Source: Micromonospora tarapacensis (lineage in GTDB: Bacteria; Actinomycetota; Actinomycetes; Mycobacteriales; Micromonosporaceae). From it: 64,000 bases of DNA. The stretch lies in contig NZ_JAHCDI010000004.1 in the NCBI RefSeq assembly GCF_019697375.1, positions 3,645,324 to 3,709,323 on the forward strand, written 5' to 3'. The notes beneath the pieces were generated by a model. The model made no database searches. It was not told the DNA's origin and saw only the letters and a program-made list of their open reading frames with translations. The position numbers were made by a program, and so were the translations under genes. Position 1 is the stretch's first letter. The number at the start of each line of letters is the position of its first letter. Shown piece by piece: positions 54,692 through 64,000 of the stretch.

Positions 54692-55537
54692 ATGTGGACC
54701 GACGAGCAGCCACGCACCCGCTGGGTGAACCCGGCGGCCTTCCGCTTCGGCCGGCCCGACCTGCGACTGGGCGCCCGCGAGCAGCGACCCGACCGGGCCG
54801 GCCTGGTGGCCGGCGACCGGATCGCCGTCCGGCACACCGTACGCACCTCGACGGCGGGCTACACCCTGCTGCTGAACGCGCCCGAGTGGTTGGGCCGGCG
54901 TGGGGTCGGCGAGGCACTGCGGGACGCGGTGGCCGAGCTGCGGGCGATCGACCTCACCTACGGCCCGAACCGCCCGGAGAGCCTGGTGTCCCGGCTGCGT
55001 CGGGGCGAGATCAGCGCCGAGTCGTACCCGCCGCTGGCCGACCTGGTGAACCGCTGTGCCGCGATGCGCGCGGCGACGGACGGCTGGTTCGACGCCTGGG
55101 CGGTGCCCGGTGGCTTCGACCCGGGCGGTCTGCTCGGCGGGTGGGCGGTCGAGCGGGCCGCGGGCCGGTTGCGCACCGCCGGCATCCACGACTACGCCGT
55201 GCTCAGCGGCGCCGACCTGGTGGTACGCGGTCAAGCCGCCCACGGCGGCCCGTGGCGGGTGGCCGTGCACCACCCGACCGACCGGCGCCGGGCACCGCTG
55301 GTGCTGGAGATGACGACGGGCGCGGTCGGCACCTCCGGAGTGAGCGGACGCCAGGGGCACGTGGTGGACCCGCACACCGGCGAGCCGGCCGGGCAGCTGG
55401 TCGCCGCGACGGTGGTGGGCCCCGACCTCGCGGTCGCCGACGCCTACGCCACCGCGCTGTACGCGGCGGGACCGGCCGGACTGGCCTGGTTCCGCGGCGG
55501 GGCGGACTACCGCGTGCTCTTCGCCGCCCGCCACTGA
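54692..55537 (+). CDS. ApbE-like (FAD:protein FMN transferase family) protein
   Basis: A 281-aa protein. The C-terminal ApbE-type flavin site is LEMTTGAVGTSGVSGRQGHVVDPHTGEPAGQLVAATVVGPDLAVADAYATALYAAG (DAYATAL matches the family DAxAT motif). The N-terminal half is less conserved, with RHTVRTSTAGYTLLL and FDAWAVPGGFDPGGLLGGWAVERAAGRL (family DPSGVVKGWAVDRA). No signal peptide or lipobox, so it appears cytoplasmic. ATG 54692 with GGAGGGA upstream. Confidence 0.85.
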   Translation: MWTDEQPRTRWVNPAAFRFGRPDLRLGAREQRPDRAGLVAGDRIAVRHTVRTSTAGYTLLLNAPEWLGRRGVGEALRDAVAELRAIDLTYGPNRPESLVSRLRRGEISAESYPPLADLVNRCAAMRAATDGWFDAWAVPGGFDPGGLLGGWAVERAAGRLRTAGIHDYAVLSGADLVVRGQAAHGGPWRVAVHHPTDRRRAPLVLEMTTGAVGTSGVSGRQGHVVDPHTGEPAGQLVAATVVGPDLAVADAYATALYAAGPAGLAWFRGGADYRVLFAARH

Positions 55538-55837
55538 CAACAAGCAACGATCGGCCTCCACGGCCGCGGCAACGACCGTGGAGGCCGGTCGACGACGAGT
55601 GCGCGTGGCTCGCGCAATCGAGGGGTGCGGGCCGGGCGGCCGGACGTCGACCTCGTCACCCGAAGACGGGTCGACGCCACGAACTCGACAGGTGACCGCA
55701 CCCGTACGTTATCGAATTGACGTGTTTCGCGGCAAGGGTTCCACAGGGGAGCATCCGAGCGATCCTTCCGACTCCCGGGCCGCCCTGCGGCAGGGTCGTT
55801 TTCGACAAGGTGAACCGCAGATGGCACGCTGTCCGCC
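55538..55837. other. Intergenic region between the ApbE-like gene and the 119-aa gene
   Basis: Starts with a strong hairpin (55552-55587). Beyond it I see only a TTGACG at 55718-55723 as a possible -35 for the downstream gene. No structured RNA or gene recognised. Confidence 0.4.
55552..55587. terminator. Hairpin terminator after the ApbE-like gene
   Basis: A perfect 12-bp stem CGGCCTCCACGG/CCGTGGAGGCCG with a 12-nt loop, 14 bp after the stop. Confidence 0.7.
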
Positions 55838-56197
55838 GTGAGTTTCGATCTGAGCGTGTGGGCCCTGGCGGACGGGGCGACGCCCGAGGATGTGCGAGCG
55901 GCGGTGCAGCAGTGCCGCAGTGGCCGGCACATCGAGCGGCGACCGGACCCACGATTGGTGGCCTTCTACCGGGCGATCACCGCCAGCTACCCCGACCGGC
56001 GGGCCGGCCCCGGCACACCCTGGGCGGTCGCACCGCTGCACACGGCGGCCGATCACGTGGAGCTGAACCTGGATCCGGCCTGCCCCGACCAGGTGCTCCT
56101 CGACATCGAACGGCTGGCCGGCGAGCACCGGCTGATGCTTTTCGACGCCCAGGACGGCTCGGTCTACCCGCCACCGGCGGCCCGGCTGCCCAACTGA
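55838..56197 (+). CDS. Conserved protein of unknown function (119 aa)
   Basis: MSFDLSVWALADGATPEDVRAAVQQCRSG... followed by VAFYRAITASYPDRR and VELNLDPACPDQVLLDIERLAGEHRLMLFDAQDGSVYPP. This pattern (an N-terminal strand-helix, then a C-terminal helix and a final strand ending in a DAQDGSVYPP-type motif) recurs in small actinobacterial immunity-like or hypothetical proteins; no function is assigned. GTG 55838 has no clear ribosome site. Confidence 0.7.
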   Translation: MSFDLSVWALADGATPEDVRAAVQQCRSGRHIERRPDPRLVAFYRAITASYPDRRAGPGTPWAVAPLHTAADHVELNLDPACPDQVLLDIERLAGEHRLMLFDAQDGSVYPPPAARLPN

Positions 56198-56293
56198 GGC
56201 GGCCACCCGGCGTCCCGGCCGGCGCCGTCCCCGGCCCGGCGCGTGGCGACCTGTCGACCCGACCTGGCCAGCCACGGCGATCGGGACGACGAA

Positions 56294-56318
56294 GGGGCCC
56301 GGCCATCGGCCAGGCCCC
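56294..56318 (-). terminator. Hairpin downstream of serA
   Basis: An 11-bp stem, GGGGCCTGGCC/GGCCGGGCCCC on the minus strand (one T-G pair), loop GAT. About 75 bp past the serA stop; also faces the end of the 119-aa gene. Confidence 0.6.
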
Positions 56319-56391
56319 CCATCGCTCGTGCGTGGACCACCGGATGCGGTTCCTCGTCGGGCGGACGCCGCACGGTCCAGGTGGCGGGACG

Positions 56392-57990
56392 TTACTCGTC
56401 GCGCAGGTCGGCCGCGCTGGCCGCGGTCGCGCCGATCGAGTCGGCGGCCGAGGTGAGCAGGTCGGCGCCGAGCGCCTGGTCGACGGTGAGGGTCATCAGC
56501 GTCTCGCCGCCGGCCTCCCGCCGGGCCACCTGCATCGCCGCGATGTTGATGCCGGCCTGGCCGAGCAGGGTGCCGACGGTGCCGACCACGCCCGGACGGT
56601 CGACGTAGCGGAGAAAGAGCAGGATGCCCTCGGCACCGATCTCCACGTCGAAGCCGTCCACCTCGGTCAGCTTGATGACGTCCCGGGGGCCGGCCGGGGT
56701 CACCGTGCCGGAGACGCTGACCGTCCGGCCGTCGGGCAGCGCACCGCGCACGGTGACCAGGACCGGGTGGTCGACGGTCTCGGTCTGGCTGGTCAGCGAC
56801 ACCTCCACGCCGCGCTGGGCGGCCAGGTGCGGCGCGTTGACGTACGTCACCTGCTCCTCGACCACCGAGCTGAACAACCCCTTGGTGGCGGCGAGCTTGA
56901 GCACCGAGACGTCGTGACCGACGATCTCGCCACGCACCTCGACGGAGACGCTGGAGGCAACCCCGCCGGCGACGGCGGTGAAGGCGCGACCCAGCTTCTC
57001 GGCGAGTGGCAGCAGCGGCCGGACGTCCTCGGCGACCACGCCGCCGGCCTGCACGTTGACCGCGTCCGGCACGAACTCGCCCTGTAGGGCCAGCTTCACG
57101 CTCTTGGCCACCGCCAGGCCGGCCTTGTCCTGCGCCTCGGCGGTGGAGGCACCCAGGTGCGGGGTGGCCACCACGTTGTCGAAGGCGAACAGCGGCGAGG
57201 AGGTGCACGGCTCCTTGGCGTACACGTCCACCCCGGCGCCGCCGACCCGTCCCTCGGCCAACGCGTCGGCGAGAGCCTGCTCGTCGACCAGCCCGCCCCG
57301 GGCGGCGTTGACGATCCGCACGCCCGGCTTGACGATGGACAGCTCCTTCTCGCCGATCAGACCCACGGTCTCCGGGGTCTTCGGCAGGTGGATCGAGATG
57401 AAGTCGCTCTCCCGCAGCAGTTCCTCCAGGCCGACCAGGCGCACGCCGAGTTGCGCGGCCCGGGCCGGCTGGATGTACGGGTCGTACGCGATGAGCCGGG
57501 TGCCGAAGGCCGCGATCCGGGAGGCGAAGAGGACACCGATGCGGCCGAGGCCGACCACGCCGACGGTCTTGCCCTGGATCTCGACGCCGGTGTACTTCGA
57601 CCGCTTCCACTCTCCCGCCTTGAGCGCGGCGCTGGCGCTGGCGGTGTTGCGGGCGACCGCGAGCAGCAGCGCGACGGCCTGCTCGGCGGCGGAGACGATG
57701 TTCGAGGTGGGAGCGTTGACGACCATGACGCCCCGGGCGGTGGCGGCCGGCACCTCGACGTTGTCCAGCCCGACTCCGGCGCGGGCCACGACCTTGAGCC
57801 GGCCGGCGGCGGCGATCGCCTCGGCGTCGATCCGGGTCGCGCTGCGGACGATGACGGCGTCGGCCTCGGAGAGCGCCGCCAGCAGTGCCGGGCGGTCGGT
57901 GCCGTCGACGTGCCGGACGTCGAAGTCGTGGGCGAGCACCTCGATGGCGGCGGGAGCGAGTTCTTCGGCGATCAGTACGACAGGAGTCAT
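56392..57990 (-). CDS. serA: D-3-phosphoglycerate dehydrogenase (long form with ASB and ACT domains)
   Basis: A 532-aa first enzyme of serine synthesis. Substrate/NAD domains: VVARAGVGLDNVEVPAATARGVMVVNAPTSN, VGVVGLGRIGVLFASRIAAFG, VNAARGGLVDEQAL, GAGVDVYAKEP and the catalytic HLGAS. The allosteric-substrate-binding domain (about 315-450) and the C-terminal ACT domain (ILLFLRYVDRPGVVGTVGTLLGQAGINIAAMQVAR) make this the actinobacterial long type, feedback-inhibited by serine. ATG 57990 has GAGG upstream. Confidence 0.96.
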   Translation of the reverse strand: MTPVVLIAEELAPAAIEVLAHDFDVRHVDGTDRPALLAALSEADAVIVRSATRIDAEAIAAAGRLKVVARAGVGLDNVEVPAATARGVMVVNAPTSNIVSAAEQAVALLLAVARNTASASAALKAGEWKRSKYTGVEIQGKTVGVVGLGRIGVLFASRIAAFGTRLIAYDPYIQPARAAQLGVRLVGLEELLRESDFISIHLPKTPETVGLIGEKELSIVKPGVRIVNAARGGLVDEQALADALAEGRVGGAGVDVYAKEPCTSSPLFAFDNVVATPHLGASTAEAQDKAGLAVAKSVKLALQGEFVPDAVNVQAGGVVAEDVRPLLPLAEKLGRAFTAVAGGVASSVSVEVRGEIVGHDVSVLKLAATKGLFSSVVEEQVTYVNAPHLAAQRGVEVSLTSQTETVDHPVLVTVRGALPDGRTVSVSGTVTPAGPRDVIKLTEVDGFDVEIGAEGILLFLRYVDRPGVVGTVGTLLGQAGINIAAMQVARREAGGETLMTLTVDQALGADLLTSAADSIGATAASAADLRDE

Positions 57991-58208
57991 TGGTCCTCGT
58001 AGATGTCGTCAGGGCGGTCGACCGGGGGCTGGGGCGCTGCGCTGCGCCCGGGGCGGTCCGAGCCATGGCCGTCAGGTGCCGCCTGGAGCACCTACCCGCG
58101 ATCGTAGGGTGCGGGCCGCCCGGCGCGCCTCGGAGCGCGGGGTGAGTGCCCTCACAAACCGGGCGTGACGTGCGTGTTAAGGATCGTTGGCCGGCCGGAG
58201 ACAGCACG

Positions 58209-58254
58209 GCACCCGGGCCCGGCGTCGGGGAGAACGCCGGGTCCGGGTGCCGCT
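58209..58254 (-). terminator. Strong hairpin terminator after ilvC
   Basis: A 19-bp stem (one G-T pair) with an 8-nt loop, in the ilvC-serA gap, 36 bp past the ilvC stop. Separates the ilvBNC transcript from serA. Confidence 0.8.
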
Positions 58255-58289
58255 GGTGAGCGAAGCCTCAGGCGGTCGTCGGCGGGACC

Positions 58290-59900
<1,611 letters not shown>

Positions 59901-59901
<1 letters not shown>

Positions 59902-61778
59902 CAGATATCGTCCTCGTCGAAGGCCGGGCGGACGCCACGGGCGAACATGATCTCGTCGTTGCTGGTGCCGGCGGCGACCATCGGCCAGACCATGGCGTCC
60001 TTGCCGACCACGAAGTCGATGACCACCGGCGCGTCGTTGATGGACATCGCCGCCTCGATGGTCCGGTCCACGTCCTCGGCGGTCTCGCAGCGCAGCCCGA
60101 CGCAGCCGAGTGCCTCGGCGAGCTTGACGAAGTCGGGGATGCGGTGCTTGTGGGTGCCGAGTTCCGTGTTGGAGTAGCGCTCGTTGTAGAACAGCGTCTG
60201 CCACTGGCGGACCATGCCGAGGTTGCCGTTGTTGATCACAGCGATCTTGACCGGGATGCCCTCCAGCGCACAGGTGGCCAACTCCTGGTTGGTCATCTGG
60301 AAACAACCGTCGCCGTCGACGGCCCAGACCACCGTGTCGGGCCGGCCCACCTTGGCGCCCATCGCCGCCGGCACCGCGTAGCCCATGGTGCCGAGACCGC
60401 CCGAGTTGAGCCAGGTCTGCGGCTTCTCGAAGGAGATGAACTGAGAGGCCCACATCTGGTGCTGACCCACCCCGGCGACGTAGATCGCGTCCGGTCCGGC
60501 GATCTCTCCCAGCCGCTTGATCACGTACTGCGGGGAGAGCGTGCCGTCGTCAGGCTCGTCGTAGCCCAGCGGGTAGCGCTCGCGCAGGTCGTCCAGCTGT
60601 GCCCACCAGCCGGCGAGGTCGGTGGTGCGCCCCGCCGCCCGCTCGACGGTGACCGCCGCGAGCAGCTCGTCGATCACGTGCCGGGCATCGCCGACGATCG
60701 GCACGTCCGCGTGCCGATTCTTGCCGATCTCGGCCGGGTCGATGTCGGCGTGCACCACTGTGGCGTCCAGGGCGAAGGAGTCCAGCTTCCCGGTGACCCG
60801 GTCGTCGAACCGGGCGCCGAGCGCCACGATCAGGTCGGCCTTCTGCAGCCCGTAGACCGCCGCGACGGTGCCGTGCATGCCGGGCATGCCCAGGTGCTGG
60901 CGGTGCGAGTCGGGGAACGCCCCCAACGCCATCAGCGTGGTGACCACCGGGATGCCGGTCAGTTCGGCCAACCGGCGCAGCCCCTCGGTGGCCCCCGCCT
61001 TGAGCACGCCGCCGCCGACGTAGAGCACCGGCCGGCGGGCGTTGCTCATCAGCCGCGCCGCCTCCCGGATCTGCTTGCCGTGCGGATGCAGCGTGGGGCG
61101 GTAGCCGGGCAGGTCCAGGGTGGGCGGCCAGGCGAAGGTGGTCGGCGCCTGGAGGACGTCCTTGGGGATGTCCACCAGGACCGGGCCGGGCCGTCCGGTG
61201 GACGCCAGGTGGAACGCCTCGGCCAGCACCCGGGGAATCTCACTGGCCTCCTGCACCAGGAAGTTGTGCTTGGTGATCGGCAGCGTGATGCCCTGGATGT
61301 CCGCCTCCTGGAAGGCGTCCGTACCGATCGACGGACGGGCCACCTGGCCGGTGATCGCCACCAGCGGCACCGAGTCCATGTAGGCGTCGGCGATCGGGGT
61401 GACCAGGTTCGTCGCGCCCGGCCCGGAGGTGGCGATGCACACCCCGACCCGGCCGGTGGCCTGGGCGTAGCCGGTGGCGGCGTGGCCCGCGCCCTGCTCG
61501 TGCCGGACCAGGATGTGTCGGACGGTCGAGTCGTAGAGCGGGTCGTACGCCGGCAGGATCGCGCCACCCGGGATACCGAAGACGACCTCGACGCCGAGCG
61601 CCTCCAGGGAACGCACCAGGGAGCCCGCGCCGGAGACCTGGGCCACCGGAGCGGGGCGTACCGCCGGGGCGGCCGGCGTGGCGGCGGCGCGGGTGTGGTC
61701 GGCGTCGCCCTGCGCCTCGGCGGCGGTACGGGCCCGCCGGGCGGAGTGGGCGAGGGTCTCGGGCGTGGGTCTCGTCAT
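59901..61778 (-). CDS. ilvB: Acetolactate synthase, catalytic (large) subunit
   Basis: A 625-aa ThDP/FAD enzyme: first common step of Val/Leu/Ile. Landmarks: [44 protein letters not shown] (catalytic Glu in RHEQ), [56 protein letters not shown], and the ThDP motif [39 protein letters not shown]. The first 50 residues are a disordered Ala/Thr extension typical of actinobacteria. ATG 61778 has GAAGG upstream. A leader with attenuator-like structure precedes it. Confidence 0.97.
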
Positions 61779-61860
61779 GGCGGTTTGCCTTCGGCTGGAG
61801 TGGGTGGGGCTGCTCACACTGTGGAACGCGGGCGGGGCCGGGTCCGATGGGTTCGACGGC

Positions 61861-61894
61861 AAGAAAAAGGCCCACGTGCCAGATGCACGGGGCC
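61861..61894 (-). terminator. Intrinsic terminator (attenuator) upstream of ilvB
   Basis: On the minus strand, GGCCCCGTGC, loop ATCTG, GCACGTGGGCC (one bulged T), then TTTTTCTT. It stands 83 nt upstream of the ilvB start codon inside the leader. Confidence 0.85.
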
Positions 61895-61895
61895 A

Positions 61896-61921
61896 GCGCA
61901 CTCTCAGTCAGGAGAGTGCGC
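61896..61921 (-). promoter_or_regulatory. Pre-terminator hairpin in the ilvB leader
   Basis: A perfect 10-bp stem GCGCACTCTC/GAGAGTGCGC with a 6-nt loop. It starts immediately after the leader-peptide stop codon and ends 1 nt before the terminator. Confidence 0.7.
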
Positions 61922-61957
61922 TCAGGTAAGTACTCGCAGCGACCGGTACGACGACAT
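61922..61957 (-). CDS. Leader peptide of the ilvB attenuator (MSSYRSLRVLT)
   Basis: An 11-codon ORF, ATG...TGA, with Leu (codon 7), Val (9) and Leu (10) near its end. It is followed at once by a hairpin and then a terminator. It starts at leaderless spacing (7 nt) from CAGGCT. Ribosome-mediated attenuation of ilvBNC is known in Corynebacterium. Confidence 0.7.
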   Translation of the reverse strand: MSSYRSLRVLT

Positions 61958-61964
61958 GGGCTCA

Positions 61965-61993
61965 AGCCTGACGCATCTCACGCGATGAGTCAA
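61965..61993 (-). promoter_or_regulatory. Promoter of the ilvB leader transcript
   Basis: TTGACT (61988-61993), 17-bp spacer, CAGGCT (61965-61970) on the minus strand; the first transcribed base would be at or next to the leader-peptide ATG (61957). Confidence 0.65.
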
Positions 61994-62011
61994 CTGATCC
62001 CATATATTGGT

Positions 62012-64000
62012 TCACGGAGTGGGCGCGTCCTGCCCTGGCACGCCGGTCACACCCGGCCTGACGTGCTCGGAGACGCCCCCACCGAGCCTTGGGACGGGTG
62101 GCCGGAGAGGATGCGGAGGCGAGTCGTCCGGCGGCGCGGTGCGGGCCGGTCGGGCCCCCGGGGAGGTGGCCGCGTCCAGCATCGCCTCCAGGTGCTCGGC
62201 CGGTACGCCCCACCCGAACAACGCGCCCTGGCCGAACCGGCAGCCGGCAGCCACCACCGCGGCCAGCTCCGCGGGCGTGGTGACCCCCTCGGCGATCACC
62301 TCCAGGCCGAACTGGTGGCCCAGTCGCATGACGATGTCGACCATCGGGGCGAAGGCCGGGCCGTCCCGCCCGACCGGCCGGACCGGCTCGTGCTCCGCCA
62401 CCAGCCCGTGGTCGATCTTGAGAATGTCGATCGGGAGCCGACGGAGCTGGCCCAGCGAGGAGTAGCCGGCGCCGAAGTCGTCCAGGGCGATCCGCACACC
62501 CGTGAGCCGCAGCGCGGTCAGCCGCCGGATCAGCTCGTCGAGGTCGGTGGCGACCGCGTGCTCGGTGACCTCCAGCACCAGCCGCTGCGGCGGGACGTGG
62601 TGGGCGCGCAGCGCCTCGGCGACCTGCACCACGTACTCGGGGGCGTGCAGCTCGCGCGGGGAGACGTTGACCGACACCCAGACGTCGTGGCCCTCGGCCA
62701 GCCAGCGGGACAGCTGGAAGCAGGCCTGGTGCAGCACCCAGGCACCGAGCTTGGCGATCATCCCGCACTCCTCCGCGAGGGGGATGAACTCGTCCGGGCG
62801 GACGTTGCCCAGCTCGGGATGGCGCCAACGCAGCAGTGCCTCCGCGCCGACCGGCCGCACCGACGGCAATGACGCCACCGGCTGGAAGACCAGCCGGAAC
62901 TCGTCACGCTCGATCGCACCACGCAGCTCGTGCTCCAGCGTGGTCCGCCGGCGCAGCAGCCGGTCGTACGCGCCGTCGTACCGCTCGATCCGGTTCTTGC
63001 CGCGCTGCTTGGCGTAGCGCAGCGCGAGATCCGCGTGTCGCAGCAGCAACTCGACGTCCGGCTCGTCGGCCCAGCCCGCCAGGCCGATGCTGACCGAGAG
63101 GAAGATCGGCCCCTCGGGCTCCTCGTAGGCACCGCCGAGCACCCTCAGCAGCCGCTCGGCGACGATCCCCGCCTCGGCCGGGCCGCCGCGCATGAGCACC
63201 GCGAACTCGTCACCGCCGAGCCGGGCGGCCAGGTCGCCGGGGCGCAGGTTGCTCCGCAACCGCCGACCCACCTCGGCCAGCACCGCGTCGCCTACGTCGT
63301 GACCACGCATGTCGTTGACGTTCTTGAAGCCGTCCAGGTCCAGCCCGAGCAGGACACAGGGCACCCGGGCCTGGGCGCAGCGGTGCAACGCCTGCAACAG
63401 CCCGCGCCGGTTGTCCAGGCCGGTGAGCGCGTCGGTGTGCGCGAGCTGGCGGAAGTGCGCCTCGCGCTCGGCCAGCCGCCGGGCGTACGCCCGCACGTCG
63501 TGCAGGGTGAGGTGCTGCCGGGCCACCAGGGCGAACCCCTCGACGCTGCCGGCGACGATGCCCAGCGCGTCGAACCGGCCGTCCTGTAGGAGGTGGTACA
63601 TCGCAGAGGCGGCCATGGCGACCATCGGCGCGAAGGCGTACGCGCCGTCGCGGCGGATCACATCAACGGCGATCTGGCCCGGTGGCTCGATCCGGTAGGC
63701 CGCCACCGCGGCCACCAGCAGCCCCAGGGCGAGCACCACCGCGCCGGTCAGGGCCAGGCCCGGCCCGGCCTGGCAGATCCCGGCCGCGACACCCAGCCCG
63801 CCGACGGACGAGGCGGTGATCCCGGTGCCCAGCACGGCGAGGCAGCGTCGGGGCGTGGGCGCGCGGAGGACCATGATGGTGGCCAGACCGGCGCTCAGCG
63901 CCGCACCGACCGAGGCGAGCAGGATCGACAGGCAGGCCGCCGGGGTCGCGTCCCCGAGCAGCCGGGTCGGCTCGGAGAGCAGCACCCAGCCGACGAACCA
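62012..64000 (-). CDS. Membrane-bound GGDEF-EAL cyclic-di-GMP protein (5' end beyond the window)
   Basis: At least 662 residues; the frame is open to position 64000 so the N-terminus is missing. The visible N-terminal third has several hydrophobic helices (ACLSILLASVGAALSAGLATIMVL; GLALTGAVVLALGLLVAAVAAY). The GGDEF domain (LAHTDALTGLDNRRGLL...LGLDLDGFKNVNDMRGHDVGDAVL...LAARLGGDEFAVLM) has an intact GGDEF signature. The EAL domain (...FRLVFQPVASL...GAEALLRWRHPELG...VTEHAVATD...IALDDFGAGYSSLGQLRRLPIDILKIDHGLV...VIAEGVTT) keeps EAL, DDFGAGYSS, KID and the E-G-V. Both cyclase and phosphodiesterase activities are therefore possible. It is directly upstream of the ilvB promoter. Confidence 0.92.
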   Translation of the reverse strand, partial: WFVGWVLLSEPTRLLGDATPAACLSILLASVGAALSAGLATIMVLRAPTPRRCLAVLGTGITASSVGGLGVAAGICQAGPGLALTGAVVLALGLLVAAVAAYRIEPPGQIAVDVIRRDGAYAFAPMVAMAASAMYHLLQDGRFDALGIVAGSVEGFALVARQHLTLHDVRAYARRLAEREAHFRQLAHTDALTGLDNRRGLLQALHRCAQARVPCVLLGLDLDGFKNVNDMRGHDVGDAVLAEVGRRLRSNLRPGDLAARLGGDEFAVLMRGGPAEAGIVAERLLRVLGGAYEEPEGPIFLSVSIGLAGWADEPDVELLLRHADLALRYAKQRGKNRIERYDGAYDRLLRRRTTLEHELRGAIERDEFRLVFQPVASLPSVRPVGAEALLRWRHPELGNVRPDEFIPLAEECGMIAKLGAWVLHQACFQLSRWLAEGHDVWVSVNVSPRELHAPEYVVQVAEALRAHHVPPQRLVLEVTEHAVATDLDELIRRLTALRLTGVRIALDDFGAGYSSLGQLRRLPIDILKIDHGLVAEHEPVRPVGRDGPAFAPMVDIVMRLGHQFGLEVIAEGVTTPAELAAVVAAGCRFGQGALFGWGVPAEHLEAMLDAATSPGARPARTAPPDDSPPHPLRPPVPRLGGGVSEHVRPGVTGVPGQDAPTP

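Overview
The window is one stretch of chromosome from a high-GC actinomycete, most likely a Micromonosporaceae member (Micromonospora or a close relative). This rests on the GC-biased codon use, the many GTG starts, an XRE/DUF5753-DUF397 pair, a lysine-rich HupB tail and the conserved gene neighbourhood. From memory, the order smc / mutM / rnc / coaD / rsmD / recG / thiL / ddl / gpsA / cofC / ppk / mutT1 / hupB / leuDC / IclR / FAH / serA-leuB / ilvCNB also runs through this part of the Mycobacterium tuberculosis chromosome, so this is ancestral actinobacterial core with lineage-specific insertions. I see no insertion sequence, prophage, CRISPR array or biosynthetic gene cluster.

Layout. 1-9.8 kb: smc (cut by the window edge), a small coiled-coil protein, a CAP-domain protein, a GH114-like lipoprotein, then the minus-strand run plsX-rnc-mutM, yceD-rpmF, a DivIVA-like protein and rsmD-coaD. 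10-20 kb: an LPXTG-type surface protein, the DAK-domain gene and recG, rpmB, a GNAT protein, thiL, a stand-alone RAM-domain protein, a DUF3515 protein, ddl and a 78-aa unknown. 20-27 kb: the XRE/DUF397 pair, a ROK kinase, a PrmC-like methyltransferase, a trans-sulfuration enzyme, gpsA, a PlsC acyltransferase, cofC (F420) and a small OB-fold-like protein. 27-32 kb: a polyphosphate island (ppk, CYTH-CHAD, Nudix/histidine phosphatase) with a candidate PHO box. 32-43 kb: a membrane EEP nuclease-like protein, hupB, leuD-leuC, a divergent IclR regulator (ndgR), tRNA-Glu, tRNA-Gln, an FAH-family protein, two unknowns and arfB. 43-47 kb: moxR-DUF58-VWA-serine protease. 47-64 kb: secreted and EEP proteins, cimA, a PRC-barrel protein, a tyrosine phosphatase, ilvE, leuB, an ApbE-like protein, serA, ilvC-ilvN-ilvB and a GGDEF/EAL membrane protein (cut by the window edge).

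Functional theme. Branched-chain amino-acid synthesis dominates: cimA, ilvB, ilvN, ilvC, ilvE, leuB, leuC, leuD and the IclR regulator. Two of these, cimA and ilvB, carry what read as ribosome-mediated transcription attenuators. Each has a very short leader peptide with branched-chain codons (Ile-Ile for cimA; Leu/Val/Leu for ilvB), a hairpin starting right after the leader stop, and a GC-rich hairpin followed by a T-run on the coding strand. The cimA attenuator is the most interesting item in the window.

Regulation. At least eleven genes have a TANNNT hexamer exactly 6 or 7 nt before an ATG/GTG and no Shine-Dalgarno sequence, which is the signature of leaderless mRNAs. Divergent leuC and ndgR both do this within a 37-bp gap.

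Sequence quality. Five otherwise normal genes (CAP protein, recG twice, DAK gene, DUF3515, ppk 5' end) are each restored by adding one base at a G/C-rich spot. I read these as probable sequencing or assembly errors rather than real gene decay, and give each gene as a single feature with the frameshift noted.
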